Below, one piece after another: positions 1 to 8,035 of a DNA stretch of 41,487 nucleotides. Origin of the DNA: Minisyncoccota bacterium (lineage in GTDB: Bacteria; Patescibacteriota; Minisyncoccia; Phycocordibacterales; UBA9973); assembly GCA_017992305.1 (NCBI GenBank), contig JAGOOX010000003.1, positions 1 through 41,487 on the forward strand, given 5' to 3'. The number at the start of each line of letters is the position of its first letter. The first letter of the stretch is position 1. A program made the translations under genes and the position numbers. The notes under the pieces were generated by a model that was not told where the DNA came from, did not search any database, and saw only the letters and a list, made by a program, of their open reading frames with translations.

Positions 1-1
1 G

Positions 2-259
2 ATGGATAACACAGATATCTTTCAAAAAATACAGATCCTTGAGGCTAAAATCGACCAACAAAGCGAGATTATCGCCAAGGTTTACAAGGCTCAAAAAATT
101 GGCTTGTACACACGCTATGCTTATTGGGGTATTTTTATAATGATCAGCTTAGGTGCAGCTTATTTTATAAGCCCATTCTTTAATTCAGTAAAAAGTTTAT
201 ATTCTGGAAACGCTGATATTTTGCAAATCCTAGATGGAGTTTCAACACCGCAAGACTAA
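2..259 (+). CDS. Small single-pass membrane protein, function unknown
   Basis: An 85-residue protein whose first half is a polar, probably coiled helix (residues 5-33, heptad-like I/L spacing) followed by one clear membrane segment (about residues 39-60). The C-terminal tail is short and mostly polar. I do not recognise a family. The ATG lies at the very edge of the window, so the true start may be upstream and the gene may be truncated here. The next feature downstream is tRNA-Phe, 43 bases away, in the same direction. Confidence 0.6.
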   Translation: MDNTDIFQKIQILEAKIDQQSEIIAKVYKAQKIGLYTRYAYWGIFIMISLGAAYFISPFFNSVKSLYSGNADILQILDGVSTPQD

Positions 260-302
260 TTTTTTGAAAAATATTTTTAAATAAACAACCAACATAAAAA
301 AC

Positions 303-375
303 GCTTGGATAGCTCAGTTGGTAGAGCATTCCCCTGAAGAGGGAAGGGTCCCCAGTTCGAGCCTGGGTCCAAGCA
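303..375 (+). tRNA. tRNA-Phe (GAA anticodon)
   Basis: A full cloverleaf can be drawn: acceptor GCTTGGA/TCCAAGC, D stem GCTC/GAGC, anticodon stem TTCCC/GGGAA with loop CTGAAGA (anticodon GAA), T stem CCCAG/CTGGG with loop TTCGAGC, discriminator A. CCA is not encoded. The start codon of the next gene begins five bases after the discriminator base, so the two are probably transcribed together. Confidence 0.97.
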
Positions 376-379
376 CAAA

Positions 380-1021
380 ATGAAAACTCCAGATAATTTT
401 AATTTAAATTCTGGTTTAGAAGGTAAGTTAGAAATTCTAAATAATAAAATAAATGAAGCCAAGGCTTTTAGGGATCGCCTGGGCAAAGGTATGGATGAGG
501 GTATTATTGATGCCGTTGGCTTATTTAATGCCATAGGTTTTAATACAACTATGTCATGCGAGGGCCATTCTGAGAATGGTAACCCAGGGCCTTATTTACA
601 CTTTGAAGCTGAAAATAAACCAAGCGAAGAATTTATAGGTGAAGCCAATAAAAAAGCTGAGCTAGTTAATAAATACAATTTAAATAAAGAATCTAACCAA
701 GAAACTCGGTCAAAAATTAGTGATGAATATGAAGAATACTTAAATTCAATAAACTATGCACGAACACCAGAATTTATTGCATGGAAGGAGGCTAATGAAG
801 AAATTAAAAACAAGCTTCAAACACTGCTGGATGAATTTTATGTTGATAAAAATATAAATAAATTAACTAAAGTATCTGTACGCAAAATTGGTGGGGCTGT
901 AAGATTAGACACTGTGCCTAAAGACAGTAAAGACACAAAAGACCGGCTAGTTGAGCGCCAAAGAGAGTTCGCTGATTTTGTTGAATTTTTAAAACAAAAA
1001 TACTTATTAGGTACTTTTTAA
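380..1021 (+). CDS. Conserved-looking hypothetical protein with an SCEGH motif
   Basis: A 213-residue soluble protein. The notable part is residues 37-75, GMDEGIIDAVGLFNAIGFNT followed by TMSCEGH and, a few residues on, PYLHFE. The C-E-G-H cluster could bind a metal or form an active site, but I cannot name the family. The rest is lysine/glutamate-rich helix. The ATG is only four bases after the tRNA-Phe 3' base, leaving no room for a Shine-Dalgarno sequence: tRNA 3' processing would release an mRNA with almost no leader. An alternative start is the in-frame ATG at 488 (residue 37). Confidence 0.7.
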   Translation: MKTPDNFNLNSGLEGKLEILNNKINEAKAFRDRLGKGMDEGIIDAVGLFNAIGFNTTMSCEGHSENGNPGPYLHFEAENKPSEEFIGEANKKAELVNKYNLNKESNQETRSKISDEYEEYLNSINYARTPEFIAWKEANEEIKNKLQTLLDEFYVDKNINKLTKVSVRKIGGAVRLDTVPKDSKDTKDRLVERQREFADFVEFLKQKYLLGTF

Positions 1022-1125
1022 TTACAAAAAAGCCTTATTTTGATTTAATCTCCAGTAGCGTTATCAAAACCATTTGCAAAAGTTTACGATATGTGGTACT
1101 ATATTTTCAGTAAATTCCTTAAGAA

Positions 1126-2124
1126 ATGAAAATAGATAACGAAAAAAAGCGTTTAACGCTAGAACAGGTCGCAGAAATTCTTCTGCAAAAAGATATTCGC
1201 ACGGTTCGATCATATATCGAAAAAGGCTGGATACCACAAATTGCTTACAATAAAGAAGACATGTCAGTTGATGCAGTATTGTTGGCCGAGCAAATGGGCG
1301 TCGAAAATTTTGATGAACCGTTTATTACCGAAGACCAAGCTATTGAAAGTTTAAATTTTGAATCAAGACATAAATTTGTTCATTTTTGCCAAAAAAACGG
1401 TATCAATGTATATCGTTTAGCCAATAAAATTGGTGTAAGGTATCTTTTTAGAGCTTCAGATTTACAAAAATGCCTTGACTTGGAACTAACCTTGCTACCT
1501 TTTGCCCTTGAGCAGTCAGTACGAAGAAATACCTTGTCAGCCATTAGCGAAACACTTAGCGCATTAGCTGTTTTGGTTTACGACGAAAGGGGTTTGCGAA
1601 TTATTACAAGCTATCTTGAGGGTAGTAGTGTTGATGAGATACATCGTAATTACTCAAACTTGACCCGCGAAAGAGTTAGGCAGATTTTGGCAAGTACTCT
1701 TAGACGAGTAAATCATCGCGCCAAAGATGTGAAAAAATGGATTCATGTTTTTAGTAAAACAAAATATTCGCAAATACCGCCAGGTGAGGTTTTGAATTTA
1801 ATTAACGAGCTTCAAGCCCAGAACAGTTTTTACAAAGAAAAGTTCGATAAAATTTTAAATGGGGCCGACCCAAAACAAGTTTTAGCTGAATATTCTGAGC
1901 CTGAAGACATTGAGAGAAATAAATTGCTAAACACGCATATTAGTGATTTAGATTTAGGTGTGAGGGCCTATAATATGCTAAAGGCTGCTGAAATAACCAC
2001 ACTGGGTGAATTAGTCACCTTTCATTTTGAAGATTTGTTAAAATTTCGAAATGTTGGAAAAAAGACTGAAACAGAACTTCGCGAATTAGTGAACGAAAAA
2101 GGTTTAAAGTTTAAAGGTGAATAG
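1126..2124 (+). CDS. Multi-domain regulator: HTH, sigma-region-4-like HTH and RNAP alpha-CTD-like domain
   Basis: 332 residues. The N-terminus (8-55) reads like a MerR/excisionase-type helix-turn-helix (LTLEQVAEILLQKDIRTVRS). Residues about 150-195 resemble sigma-70 region 4 (ERGLRIITSYLEG, then NLTRERVRQILASTLRRV). The last 65 residues have the helix-hairpin-helix pattern of the RNA polymerase alpha C-terminal domain (ISDLDLGVRAYNMLKAAEI, LLKFRNVGKKTETELRELV). Such a protein would probably act at promoters through DNA and polymerase contacts; the target is unknown. It is monocistronic, with a TATATT box about 20 bases before the ATG and a strong terminator after the stop. Confidence 0.75.
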   Translation: MKIDNEKKRLTLEQVAEILLQKDIRTVRSYIEKGWIPQIAYNKEDMSVDAVLLAEQMGVENFDEPFITEDQAIESLNFESRHKFVHFCQKNGINVYRLANKIGVRYLFRASDLQKCLDLELTLLPFALEQSVRRNTLSAISETLSALAVLVYDERGLRIITSYLEGSSVDEIHRNYSNLTRERVRQILASTLRRVNHRAKDVKKWIHVFSKTKYSQIPPGEVLNLINELQAQNSFYKEKFDKILNGADPKQVLAEYSEPEDIERNKLLNTHISDLDLGVRAYNMLKAAEITTLGELVTFHFEDLLKFRNVGKKTETELRELVNEKGLKFKGE

Positions 2125-2126
2125 TT

Positions 2127-2157
2127 AAAGCCCGCAAGTGTTACTTGCGGGCTTTTT
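2127..2157. terminator. Bidirectional intrinsic terminator
   Basis: Perfect 11-bp stem AGCCCGCAAGT/ACTTGCGGGCT with a GTT loop, flanked by A-run and T-run. It lies between the stops of the convergent genes ending at 2124 (+) and 2162 (-) and can serve both. Confidence 0.93.
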
Positions 2158-2161
2158 AAAT

Positions 2162-2575
2162 TTATTCATTATCATTTTTACACAAGTAATCAGTTTTAGA
2201 CTTTCTGGTTATTGCTAGAATACCCATAACTACAATGTAGGTTGAAAAGACTTCGCTAGGTAATTGATATTTATCTGGATGAAAAACTCCTAGTAAAAAC
2301 ATTGTTATAATAATAACAGTCCATATGATTATATAAATTTCACCGGGGTGTCGGCCCACGTTATAATCATGCCAGCGCTCAAATTCTTTTTCGGCTGTAT
2401 ATATTGCAAGAAGAGCAACGTATATGGCACAAATAGGGCCTAGAAATTTTTCTAAACTATTTGATTTTAAGTAATCAATAACAATGGCCACGTACAAAAA
2501 AATGGTCCATACGTTTACTAAAAAACGCCATGTTTTTGGGCTAAGAATACTGTTGTTTTTCTCTTCTTTACTCAT
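2162..2575 (-). CDS. Four-segment small membrane protein, function unknown
   Basis: 137 residues with four hydrophobic segments (about 17-35, 46-59, 81-99, 107-122). Between segments two and three is a polar loop with EKEFERWHDYNVGRHPGE, which looks conserved in style but which I cannot assign to a named family. The start lies five bases after the hsp20 stop, so it is the last gene of the valS - PrsW - hsp20 run, which suggests co-expression with the heat-shock protein and membrane protease. Confidence 0.75.
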   Translation of the reverse strand: MSKEEKNNSILSPKTWRFLVNVWTIFLYVAIVIDYLKSNSLEKFLGPICAIYVALLAIYTAEKEFERWHDYNVGRHPGEIYIIIWTVIIITMFLLGVFHPDKYQLPSEVFSTYIVVMGILAITRKSKTDYLCKNDNE

Positions 2576-2580
2576 AGATT

Positions 2581-3144
2581 CTATACTGACTTAACCTTTG
2601 GTGTTGAACGGCGGTCTTTGTCGATTTTAGGTACTGTTATGGTTAGTAGGCCTTGTTTTTGACTTGCTTCTGCACGGTCAGGTTCAAGATCAATTGTTAA
2701 AACAACATCACGTTCAAATTTACCCCAAAACAATTCGTTTTCGATTTGCTCAAAGTGTTTGCGATTGTCATCGTCGCGGTGGCCACGAATTGATATTGAG
2801 TTACGGGTTATGGTTACATGTATATTGTCAGGGTGAACGCCGGCAACAAATGCATTGACTACTACGTCAGTATGGCTTTCAAAAACATCAACTGATAGGT
2901 TTGCTATGTCGTCTTCGGCTGGAGCTTCGTCCTCGTCAACTTCTTCGTCTTCGTCAGATTCTTTGCGTTTAAGGCGAGCAGAAGATTCTTTGTTTAGAGG
3001 GGTTAGTTTGGCTACTGATGACTTTTTAGTGGTTTTTTTACTTTCCATTTCGATTTCCTCTATTTCATCTTCAATTTTTTCATCTTTATCAGATAAAGTC
3101 ATACCACCTGTTAATCGCTCAAAGAAAGATCTTTTTTTAGACAT
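2581..3144 (-). CDS. Hsp20/alpha-crystallin small heat-shock protein
   Basis: 187 residues. Small heat-shock proteins are ATP-independent holdases that keep unfolding proteins soluble. The alpha-crystallin domain spans about residues 83-180 and ends with the hallmark GLLTITVPK; the strands around VVVNAFVAGV and SISIRGHRDD also fit. The N-terminal 80 residues are very acidic and charged (runs of D/E and K), longer than usual and probably disordered. It follows the PrsW-like gene by 38 bases and precedes the four-segment membrane protein by 5. Confidence 0.93.
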   Translation of the reverse strand: MSKKRSFFERLTGGMTLSDKDEKIEDEIEEIEMESKKTTKKSSVAKLTPLNKESSARLKRKESDEDEEVDEDEAPAEDDIANLSVDVFESHTDVVVNAFVAGVHPDNIHVTITRNSISIRGHRDDDNRKHFEQIENELFWGKFERDVVLTIDLEPDRAEASQKQGLLTITVPKIDKDRRSTPKVKSV

Positions 3145-3182
3145 ATTTTTTTTAATTAAGTTCTTTTAAATATTTTGCAAAC

Positions 3183-3890
3183 CTACTGTGTAGTAACATC
3201 CTTTTTATTCATACGTTTTAGTTTTTCAAACAAAAGAATGTTTAGTATGGCAACAACCCACAAGAAAGCCAAAGTTTGTAGAGTGTTTTTACCATTACCG
3301 TTAATTATAAAAAAATTAAACGTACTATGCAACAACACTGCCAGTGTAAAACCTCCAAAAACATACAAAGGTTTATATTGCCAGTTACGATAAAATGATA
3401 ACCCGATTAATACACCAAATAAACCACTAGCCATAGCGTGCAATAACGTTGCACCTAAAAATCTAATATTACCTGTAATAAAACCGTCTAGTAACATACC
3501 GTTTGATATTGGCCCAATTATAAAAAAAACATTTTCAAGTGCAGCAAAACCTAATGCTCCACAAATTAAAAACATAGGAAAGTCGATGGCCCTGTCGGCA
3601 AAGCTACTTTTTAATGCAACTGTGTTAATAATTAAATATTTGGCCAACTCTTCGATGGCGGCAAAAATGATTATCCCAACCAAGCCGGCCCCAACAAAAC
3701 CAAATGCAAATCTTTGCAAGGGTACTACTAAAAAAACCATCATGGCGCCCAATATATAACACAAAACAAATAAACCTTTGGGTTTGTTACCTATACGGTC
3801 TTCGCGCAACCAAAAAAGCAACCATAAAATAGTTGGCAATATGCCAGTGGCGGCGGCTATAGCTATTGTTTGCCAGCTGTAGTGGGCCAT
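3183..3890 (-). CDS. PrsW-family intramembrane protease
   Basis: 235 residues, almost entirely membrane helices. PrsW proteins are intramembrane glutamic-type proteases that cut membrane-anchored substrates such as anti-sigma factors. The expected motifs are present in order: AAIEELAKY (EExxK), GFAALEN, LLHAMASG and LLHSTFN near the C-terminus. The ATG overlaps the 3' end of valS by 28 bases, implying translational coupling. The substrate here is unknown; no obvious anti-sigma factor is adjacent. Confidence 0.9.
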   Translation of the reverse strand: MAHYSWQTIAIAAATGILPTILWLLFWLREDRIGNKPKGLFVLCYILGAMMVFLVVPLQRFAFGFVGAGLVGIIIFAAIEELAKYLIINTVALKSSFADRAIDFPMFLICGALGFAALENVFFIIGPISNGMLLDGFITGNIRFLGATLLHAMASGLFGVLIGLSFYRNWQYKPLYVFGGFTLAVLLHSTFNFFIINGNGKNTLQTLAFLWVVAILNILLFEKLKRMNKKDVTTQ

Positions 3891-6100
3891 GGTGTTACCA
3901 TTAGAAGTTTTTTAGACTCTAAGTTGTTCGTTGGTAAAAACGACCAAATCTCCTCGGTAATAAACGGCATGAAGGGGTGTAATGCCTTTAGTGAATTTGT
4001 TAAAATATAATGCAGTAACCAGGCTCTGTTGTTTCTTTCGTCTTCACTTCCAGTTTTTAGAATCTCTTTGCTTTCTTCGATTATCGCGTCGGCAAAGTTG
4101 TGCCATATATAATGATAAAGCTTTTCAGATGCGATATATAAGCGATAATTTGCAATGTCAGTTGTTATATCAATTAGCATTGCTTCAAATTCATCAAGTA
4201 AATTATTTTCATTAACAGATAAGTTTGGTTTATTGCTTAAATTTATTTCGTTTGCGAATTGTGTATTAGTTAATATGAATCGAGTAATATTCCATAGTTT
4301 ATTAGCAAATTTTGAGTAGGCTTTAACTTTTTGAATATCAAAGTTTGTGTCGTTACCTGGGCCAATACCTACAACCATCGACATACGTAATGCGTCGGTA
4401 CCACACTCCTTAACAATTTCTTCGGGCTCGATACCATTTTTTAATGACTTACTGAATTTAATACCTTTTGAGTCACGCACAATACCATGCATGTAAACAG
4501 TTTTAAAAGGTATTTCATTTAGTAAATACTTGCTCATCATTATCATACGAGCAACCCAAGGTGCCAGAATTTCGTAGCCTGGATTGATTAGTGCTGTTGG
4601 GTGGTAATTTTTAAAATCACTTGTTTGTTTTGGCCAACCTAGCGTTGAAAAAGTCCATAGCCCCGATGAGAACCATGTGTCTAATGTGTCTGTGTCTTGT
4701 ACCCAGCCATCTTCGTTTGGGGCATCAATACCACAATAAATTTCTTCACCCTTATACCAAACAGGTATTTGGTGACCGTAGATTATTTGGCGTGATATGC
4801 ACCAGTCACGTAAATTAGTGATCCAGTGATGGTAAGTTTTATCAAAACGATCAGGAATAATTTTAACACCATTAACTTCTACTGCTTCAAGCATTAATTC
4901 TTTTAATGTTTTGTTGTCTCTAGAAGGTATTTGTTGGTTAACGTTTACAAACCATTGCATTTTAGGTAGTGGTTCAATTATGGCCTCGGTACGCTCAGAG
5001 GTTGAAACATTTTGTTTTATAGCTTCCTCTTTCTCCATTAAATTATTGTCACGCAACCATTGGGCAACAATTTCGCGAGCCTCGGTAGTTTTTTTACCAA
5101 TTAGGTTTTCATCACCCATTGTCATTTTGGCGTATTCGTTTATAACTTGAATACTTGGCAGGTTGTGACGCATGGCAATTTCAGCATCAATTTGGCTGTG
5201 GGCCGGTGTTACACCTAGCGCGCCTGTACCAAATTCAGCTTCAACTGAATAATCAGCAATAATTTTAATATGTATTGGAACATTGCAAAAAACTAAATCA
5301 AATTCTTGACCAATATATTGTTTATACCGTTCGTCATTTGGGTTAACAGCTACAGCCGTATCGCCAATCTTGGTTTCGGGTCGTGTAGTTGAAATTGAAA
5401 TAGGGAAGTCAACGCTGTATTTAAAAGTATACAGTGTTGCATCACGCTCGACATAAACTATTTCATCGTCTGAAATAGTTGTTTGGCCTTTTGGATCCCA
5501 GTTTATAACTTTGTACCCGCGATAAATTAGACCTTCTTCATACATTTGTTTAAATGCTGTACGAACAGATAGTGAACGATCGGCATCTAATGTAAAAGCT
5601 TCGCGTGACCAATCAAGCGATGAACCAAAAAGGCGCATTTGTTTTTGCATGTCTTTTTGGTTTATTAACCCAAATTCATTAACCATATTGAAAAATTCAC
5701 TTCGGCTGAAATCATGACGACTTTTACCAGTTTCTTTGGTTAAGTTTTTTTCAAATCTAGCCTGGGTTGCAATTGCGGCGTGGTCGGTACCTGGTACCCA
5801 AAGTGTTTTTTTGCCGCGCATACGTTCAAAACGCACAATTGCATCTTGCAAACTGTGTTCAAGAGCGTGGCCTAGGTGCAATCTACCCGTAACGTTTGGT
5901 GGCGGTAATACAATTGAAAAGCTTTCGGCGTCAGGTTGTGTTACGCCTTGCTCGATACAAATATCGGGGTTAAATAGGCCTGAATCCTCCCAAGTTTGGT
6001 AAATACGACCCTCGGTTTCGGCTGGGTCATAGGGCTTTAAAAGTTTTGCTGGCAAATTTGCCTCAAGCGCATTTAAGGCTTGTTTTTGTGCATCATCCAT
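3863..6100 (-). CDS. valS: Valyl-tRNA synthetase
   Basis: Class Ia synthetase that charges tRNA-Val and edits mischarged Thr. The 745 residues hold the HIGH-type motif HLGH (75-78, after PPPNVTGR), the CP1 editing domain (STTRPETKIGDTAVAVNP) and the second signature as KFSKS instead of KMSKS. It stops shortly after the anticodon-binding domain (MPFITEEIWSFLP) and lacks the C-terminal coiled-coil arm of typical 880-950-residue enzymes. The start at 6100 (MDDAQKQ) is preferred over an upstream extension because a TATAAT box lies six bases before it and the extension would encode the promoter. First gene of a run with the PrsW and hsp20 genes. Confidence 0.97.
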   Translation of the reverse strand: MDDAQKQALNALEANLPAKLLKPYDPAETEGRIYQTWEDSGLFNPDICIEQGVTQPDAESFSIVLPPPNVTGRLHLGHALEHSLQDAIVRFERMRGKKTLWVPGTDHAAIATQARFEKNLTKETGKSRHDFSRSEFFNMVNEFGLINQKDMQKQMRLFGSSLDWSREAFTLDADRSLSVRTAFKQMYEEGLIYRGYKVINWDPKGQTTISDDEIVYVERDATLYTFKYSVDFPISISTTRPETKIGDTAVAVNPNDERYKQYIGQEFDLVFCNVPIHIKIIADYSVEAEFGTGALGVTPAHSQIDAEIAMRHNLPSIQVINEYAKMTMGDENLIGKKTTEAREIVAQWLRDNNLMEKEEAIKQNVSTSERTEAIIEPLPKMQWFVNVNQQIPSRDNKTLKELMLEAVEVNGVKIIPDRFDKTYHHWITNLRDWCISRQIIYGHQIPVWYKGEEIYCGIDAPNEDGWVQDTDTLDTWFSSGLWTFSTLGWPKQTSDFKNYHPTALINPGYEILAPWVARMIMMSKYLLNEIPFKTVYMHGIVRDSKGIKFSKSLKNGIEPEEIVKECGTDALRMSMVVGIGPGNDTNFDIQKVKAYSKFANKLWNITRFILTNTQFANEINLSNKPNLSVNENNLLDEFEAMLIDITTDIANYRLYIASEKLYHYIWHNFADAIIEESKEILKTGSEDERNNRAWLLHYILTNSLKALHPFMPFITEEIWSFLPTNNLESKKLLMVTPWPTTAGKQ

Positions 6101-6106
6101 AAAAAA

Positions 6107-6112
6107 ATTATA
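6107..6112 (-). promoter_or_regulatory. valS -10 box, leaderless start
   Basis: A perfect TATAAT on the minus strand ends six bases before the valS ATG, so transcription should begin at or next to the A of the start codon. Confidence 0.75.
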
Positions 6113-6160
6113 CCAAAAAAACGGTGTTTTGCCCAGTTTTATATTGTAAAATATATTGTT

Positions 6161-6188
6161 TTGAAAATATGGCAAAATGATGTATAAT
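6161..6188 (+). promoter_or_regulatory. Promoter of the gene at 6212
   Basis: TTGAAA, a 16-base spacer and a perfect TATAAT, giving a leader of about 17 bases. It is divergent from the valS promoter. Confidence 0.75.
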
Positions 6189-6211
6189 AAATTTTTGAGA
6201 GCACATAAAAT

Positions 6212-6691
6212 ATGAAACAAAGTACTGTAGTAATAACCTCGGCAGAATTATGCCAAAACAATGTCTTTGAATTTGTCAAAGAAATCTCTAAAATGCGTAC
6301 TTATGGTGGCCACATTAATTTATTGGCCAAGGACCATATTAATTTTTACCGCCGGTACAATCATGGGCCACAATCGCTAAACGAATTAAAAGCTTTTGTT
6401 ATTGAAAAAGTTTTTAACGACCCCGAAGCTTATTTATTTCAAGACGATTATAAAAGCAATAATGGTATTTTAATTAAACAAGTTACGCCATTAAGTTTTT
6501 TGTATGAATTTGTTAACAAGCAGCCATCATCATTAGTTCAGGGTTGCTATGCAGCCCAAGTAGGCGAAGGTCCTGGTTTGTTAAGTGAGATTAAAATCGA
6601 ATGCGACAGTAAGCTGGTAACAAGTAACCCGCAAGAAATGAGAAACACCCTTGAAACAATGCAAGGCTTTGGATTATTTGGTCTAAATTAA
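6212..6691 (+). CDS. Hypothetical soluble protein
   Basis: 159 residues with no signal peptide, membrane helix or motif I recognise. It mixes helix and strand, with a glycine-rich stretch GCYAAQVGEGPGLLSEIKIE near residue 111. It has its own promoter. Its stop codon overlaps the convergent tsaD stop, and its likely terminator lies inside tsaD. Real-gene status rests on the promoter, the compact arrangement and the absence of any competing frame. Confidence 0.65.
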   Translation: MKQSTVVITSAELCQNNVFEFVKEISKMRTYGGHINLLAKDHINFYRRYNHGPQSLNELKAFVIEKVFNDPEAYLFQDDYKSNNGILIKQVTPLSFLYEFVNKQPSSLVQGCYAAQVGEGPGLLSEIKIECDSKLVTSNPQEMRNTLETMQGFGLFGLN

Positions 6692-7935
6692 AAACTCCAG
6701 TTAGAATTAGCTACCAACTCTCCGGCATCTACGATGTCGGAGTTTTTTATTTGATTTTTTCCAAAACTTTTTAGCGCGCCAACCATGCCTATCATAATTG
6801 CATTGTCGGTCGACAGTTCAGATTCGGGAAATATCACTGAAATATTTGCATCGTATTTTTGCACGGCATTAGTTAAATTTTGTTTTATAAAAGTGTTAGC
6901 CGAAACTCCACCACCAACTAAAATTGTTTTAACTGATTCGTCGCCACCGTATTGTTCAATTGCTTTTAAAACTTTTTTAACTAAAACTTCAGTGACTGAA
7001 TCTTCAAAACTGCGGGCTATGTTTTGTTTTTGTTCGTCAGATAGTTCTTTGGTAATTGAAGCCTCTTTTAATTTTTGCACCATGTATAAAACAGCGGTTT
7101 TAAGGCCCGAGAATGACATATTTAGGTCGCCCGAATGAAGCATGGGTTTAGGTAGGTCTAGTGTTGCCTTGGCGTGTGACAACCTGTCTATTTGGGCTAA
7201 TTTTGAGATTTGCGGGCCCCCAGGGTATGGCAAGCCAAGTAATCGAGCAACTTTGTCAAAGGCTTCACCTACAGCATCGTCCAATGTTTGGCCGATTTTT
7301 TGGTATACTCCTAATTCAGGTACGTAAACAATTTCGGTGTGGCCTCCGCTAATTAATAGCGCCAGTGCTGGCAGTTCAAATTTGTTTGAAGATTCTGGTG
7401 CAGTAGGTGATAGTAATGGGCTTAGAATATGGCCCTCCATGTGGTTAACAGGTGTTAATGGTACACCCCAAATATAGTTTAGCGCCTTGGCAAAGTTTAT
7501 ACCCACCCACAATGCAGGCTCTAGTCCCGGCCCCGTTGTTATGGCAATGCTGTCTATTTTGTTATTTTCAATAGCTGGCAAATCATTTATAAAATTTTCG
7601 TACAATTCGGGCTCGTGATTGAATAAGTTTTTTAAATAAGTTTTTTGTTCGTCAGTAAAAATATATTTTCCATCAGTTTGTAGGCCGGCTTGGTTTAAAG
7701 TGTCAATTAAAACAGGCACAATGTTTTTGGCATGTTCTCGTTTAGCAAGGGCAGGGTATACACCACCGAATTCGGCATGTAATTGGGCTTGACTTGAAAC
7801 GGTGTTACCAAGTATTGAAATATTGCCTAATAGATTAACTGAAGTATCGTTTTGGTTTGTGCAAGCCAAAAGGGCGATGGCTGTTTCATCGCAAGATGTT
7901 TCAATGGCTAGTATTTTGACCACTTCATTATTCAT
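6688..7935 (-). CDS. tsaD: tRNA N6-adenosine threonylcarbamoyltransferase TsaD
   Basis: Transfers threonylcarbamoyl to A37 of ANN-decoding tRNAs, working with TsaB/TsaE/TsaC elsewhere in the genome. The ASKHA fold motifs are clear: ILAIETSCDET at the start, HAEFGGVYPALAKREH, GPGLEPALWVGINFAKAL, metal-binding HMEGH, LLISGGHTE and GGGVSANTF. At 415 residues it is about 70 longer than usual, mainly through an insertion around residues 88-130 (TDEQKTYLKNLFNHEPELYE). No Shine-Dalgarno is seen; a TAATGT box lies just before the start. Confidence 0.97.
   Translation of the reverse strand: MNNEVVKILAIETSCDETAIALLACTNQNDTSVNLLGNISILGNTVSSQAQLHAEFGGVYPALAKREHAKNIVPVLIDTLNQAGLQTDGKYIFTDEQKTYLKNLFNHEPELYENFINDLPAIENNKIDSIAITTGPGLEPALWVGINFAKALNYIWGVPLTPVNHMEGHILSPLLSPTAPESSNKFELPALALLISGGHTEIVYVPELGVYQKIGQTLDDAVGEAFDKVARLLGLPYPGGPQISKLAQIDRLSHAKATLDLPKPMLHSGDLNMSFSGLKTAVLYMVQKLKEASITKELSDEQKQNIARSFEDSVTEVLVKKVLKAIEQYGGDESVKTILVGGGVSANTFIKQNLTNAVQKYDANISVIFPESELSTDNAIMIGMVGALKSFGKNQIKNSDIVDAGELVANSNWSF
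6720..6748 (+). terminator. Intrinsic terminator embedded in the antisense of tsaD
   Basis: A 10-bp stem CTCCGGCATC/GATGTCGGAG (one G-T pair) with TAC loop, followed by six T, starting 28 bases after the stop of the plus-strand gene at 6212. It lies within the last codons of tsaD on the opposite strand. Confidence 0.85.
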
Positions 7936-7985
7936 AAGCCTACATTAACACATTTGTGTAAAATTTTCATTTTTTGTACAAAATA

Positions 7986-8032
7986 AAAATCCCACACCGT
8001 ACTTTATAAATTAAAGTTGTACGATGTGGGAT
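7986..8032 (-). terminator. Terminator of the minus-strand gene at 8036
   Basis: Fourteen-base arms (7989-8002 and 8019-8032) pair with a single mismatch and are followed on the minus strand by a U-rich run. They sit just beyond the stop of the 8036-8737 gene. Confidence 0.85.
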
Positions 8033-8035
8033 TGG

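Noticed and set aside
2855-3169. Plus-strand serine-rich open frame opposite hsp20
   Set aside because: It is the antisense of the acidic, Asp/Glu-rich N-terminus of Hsp20; composition follows from that strand and there is no promoter or conserved motif.
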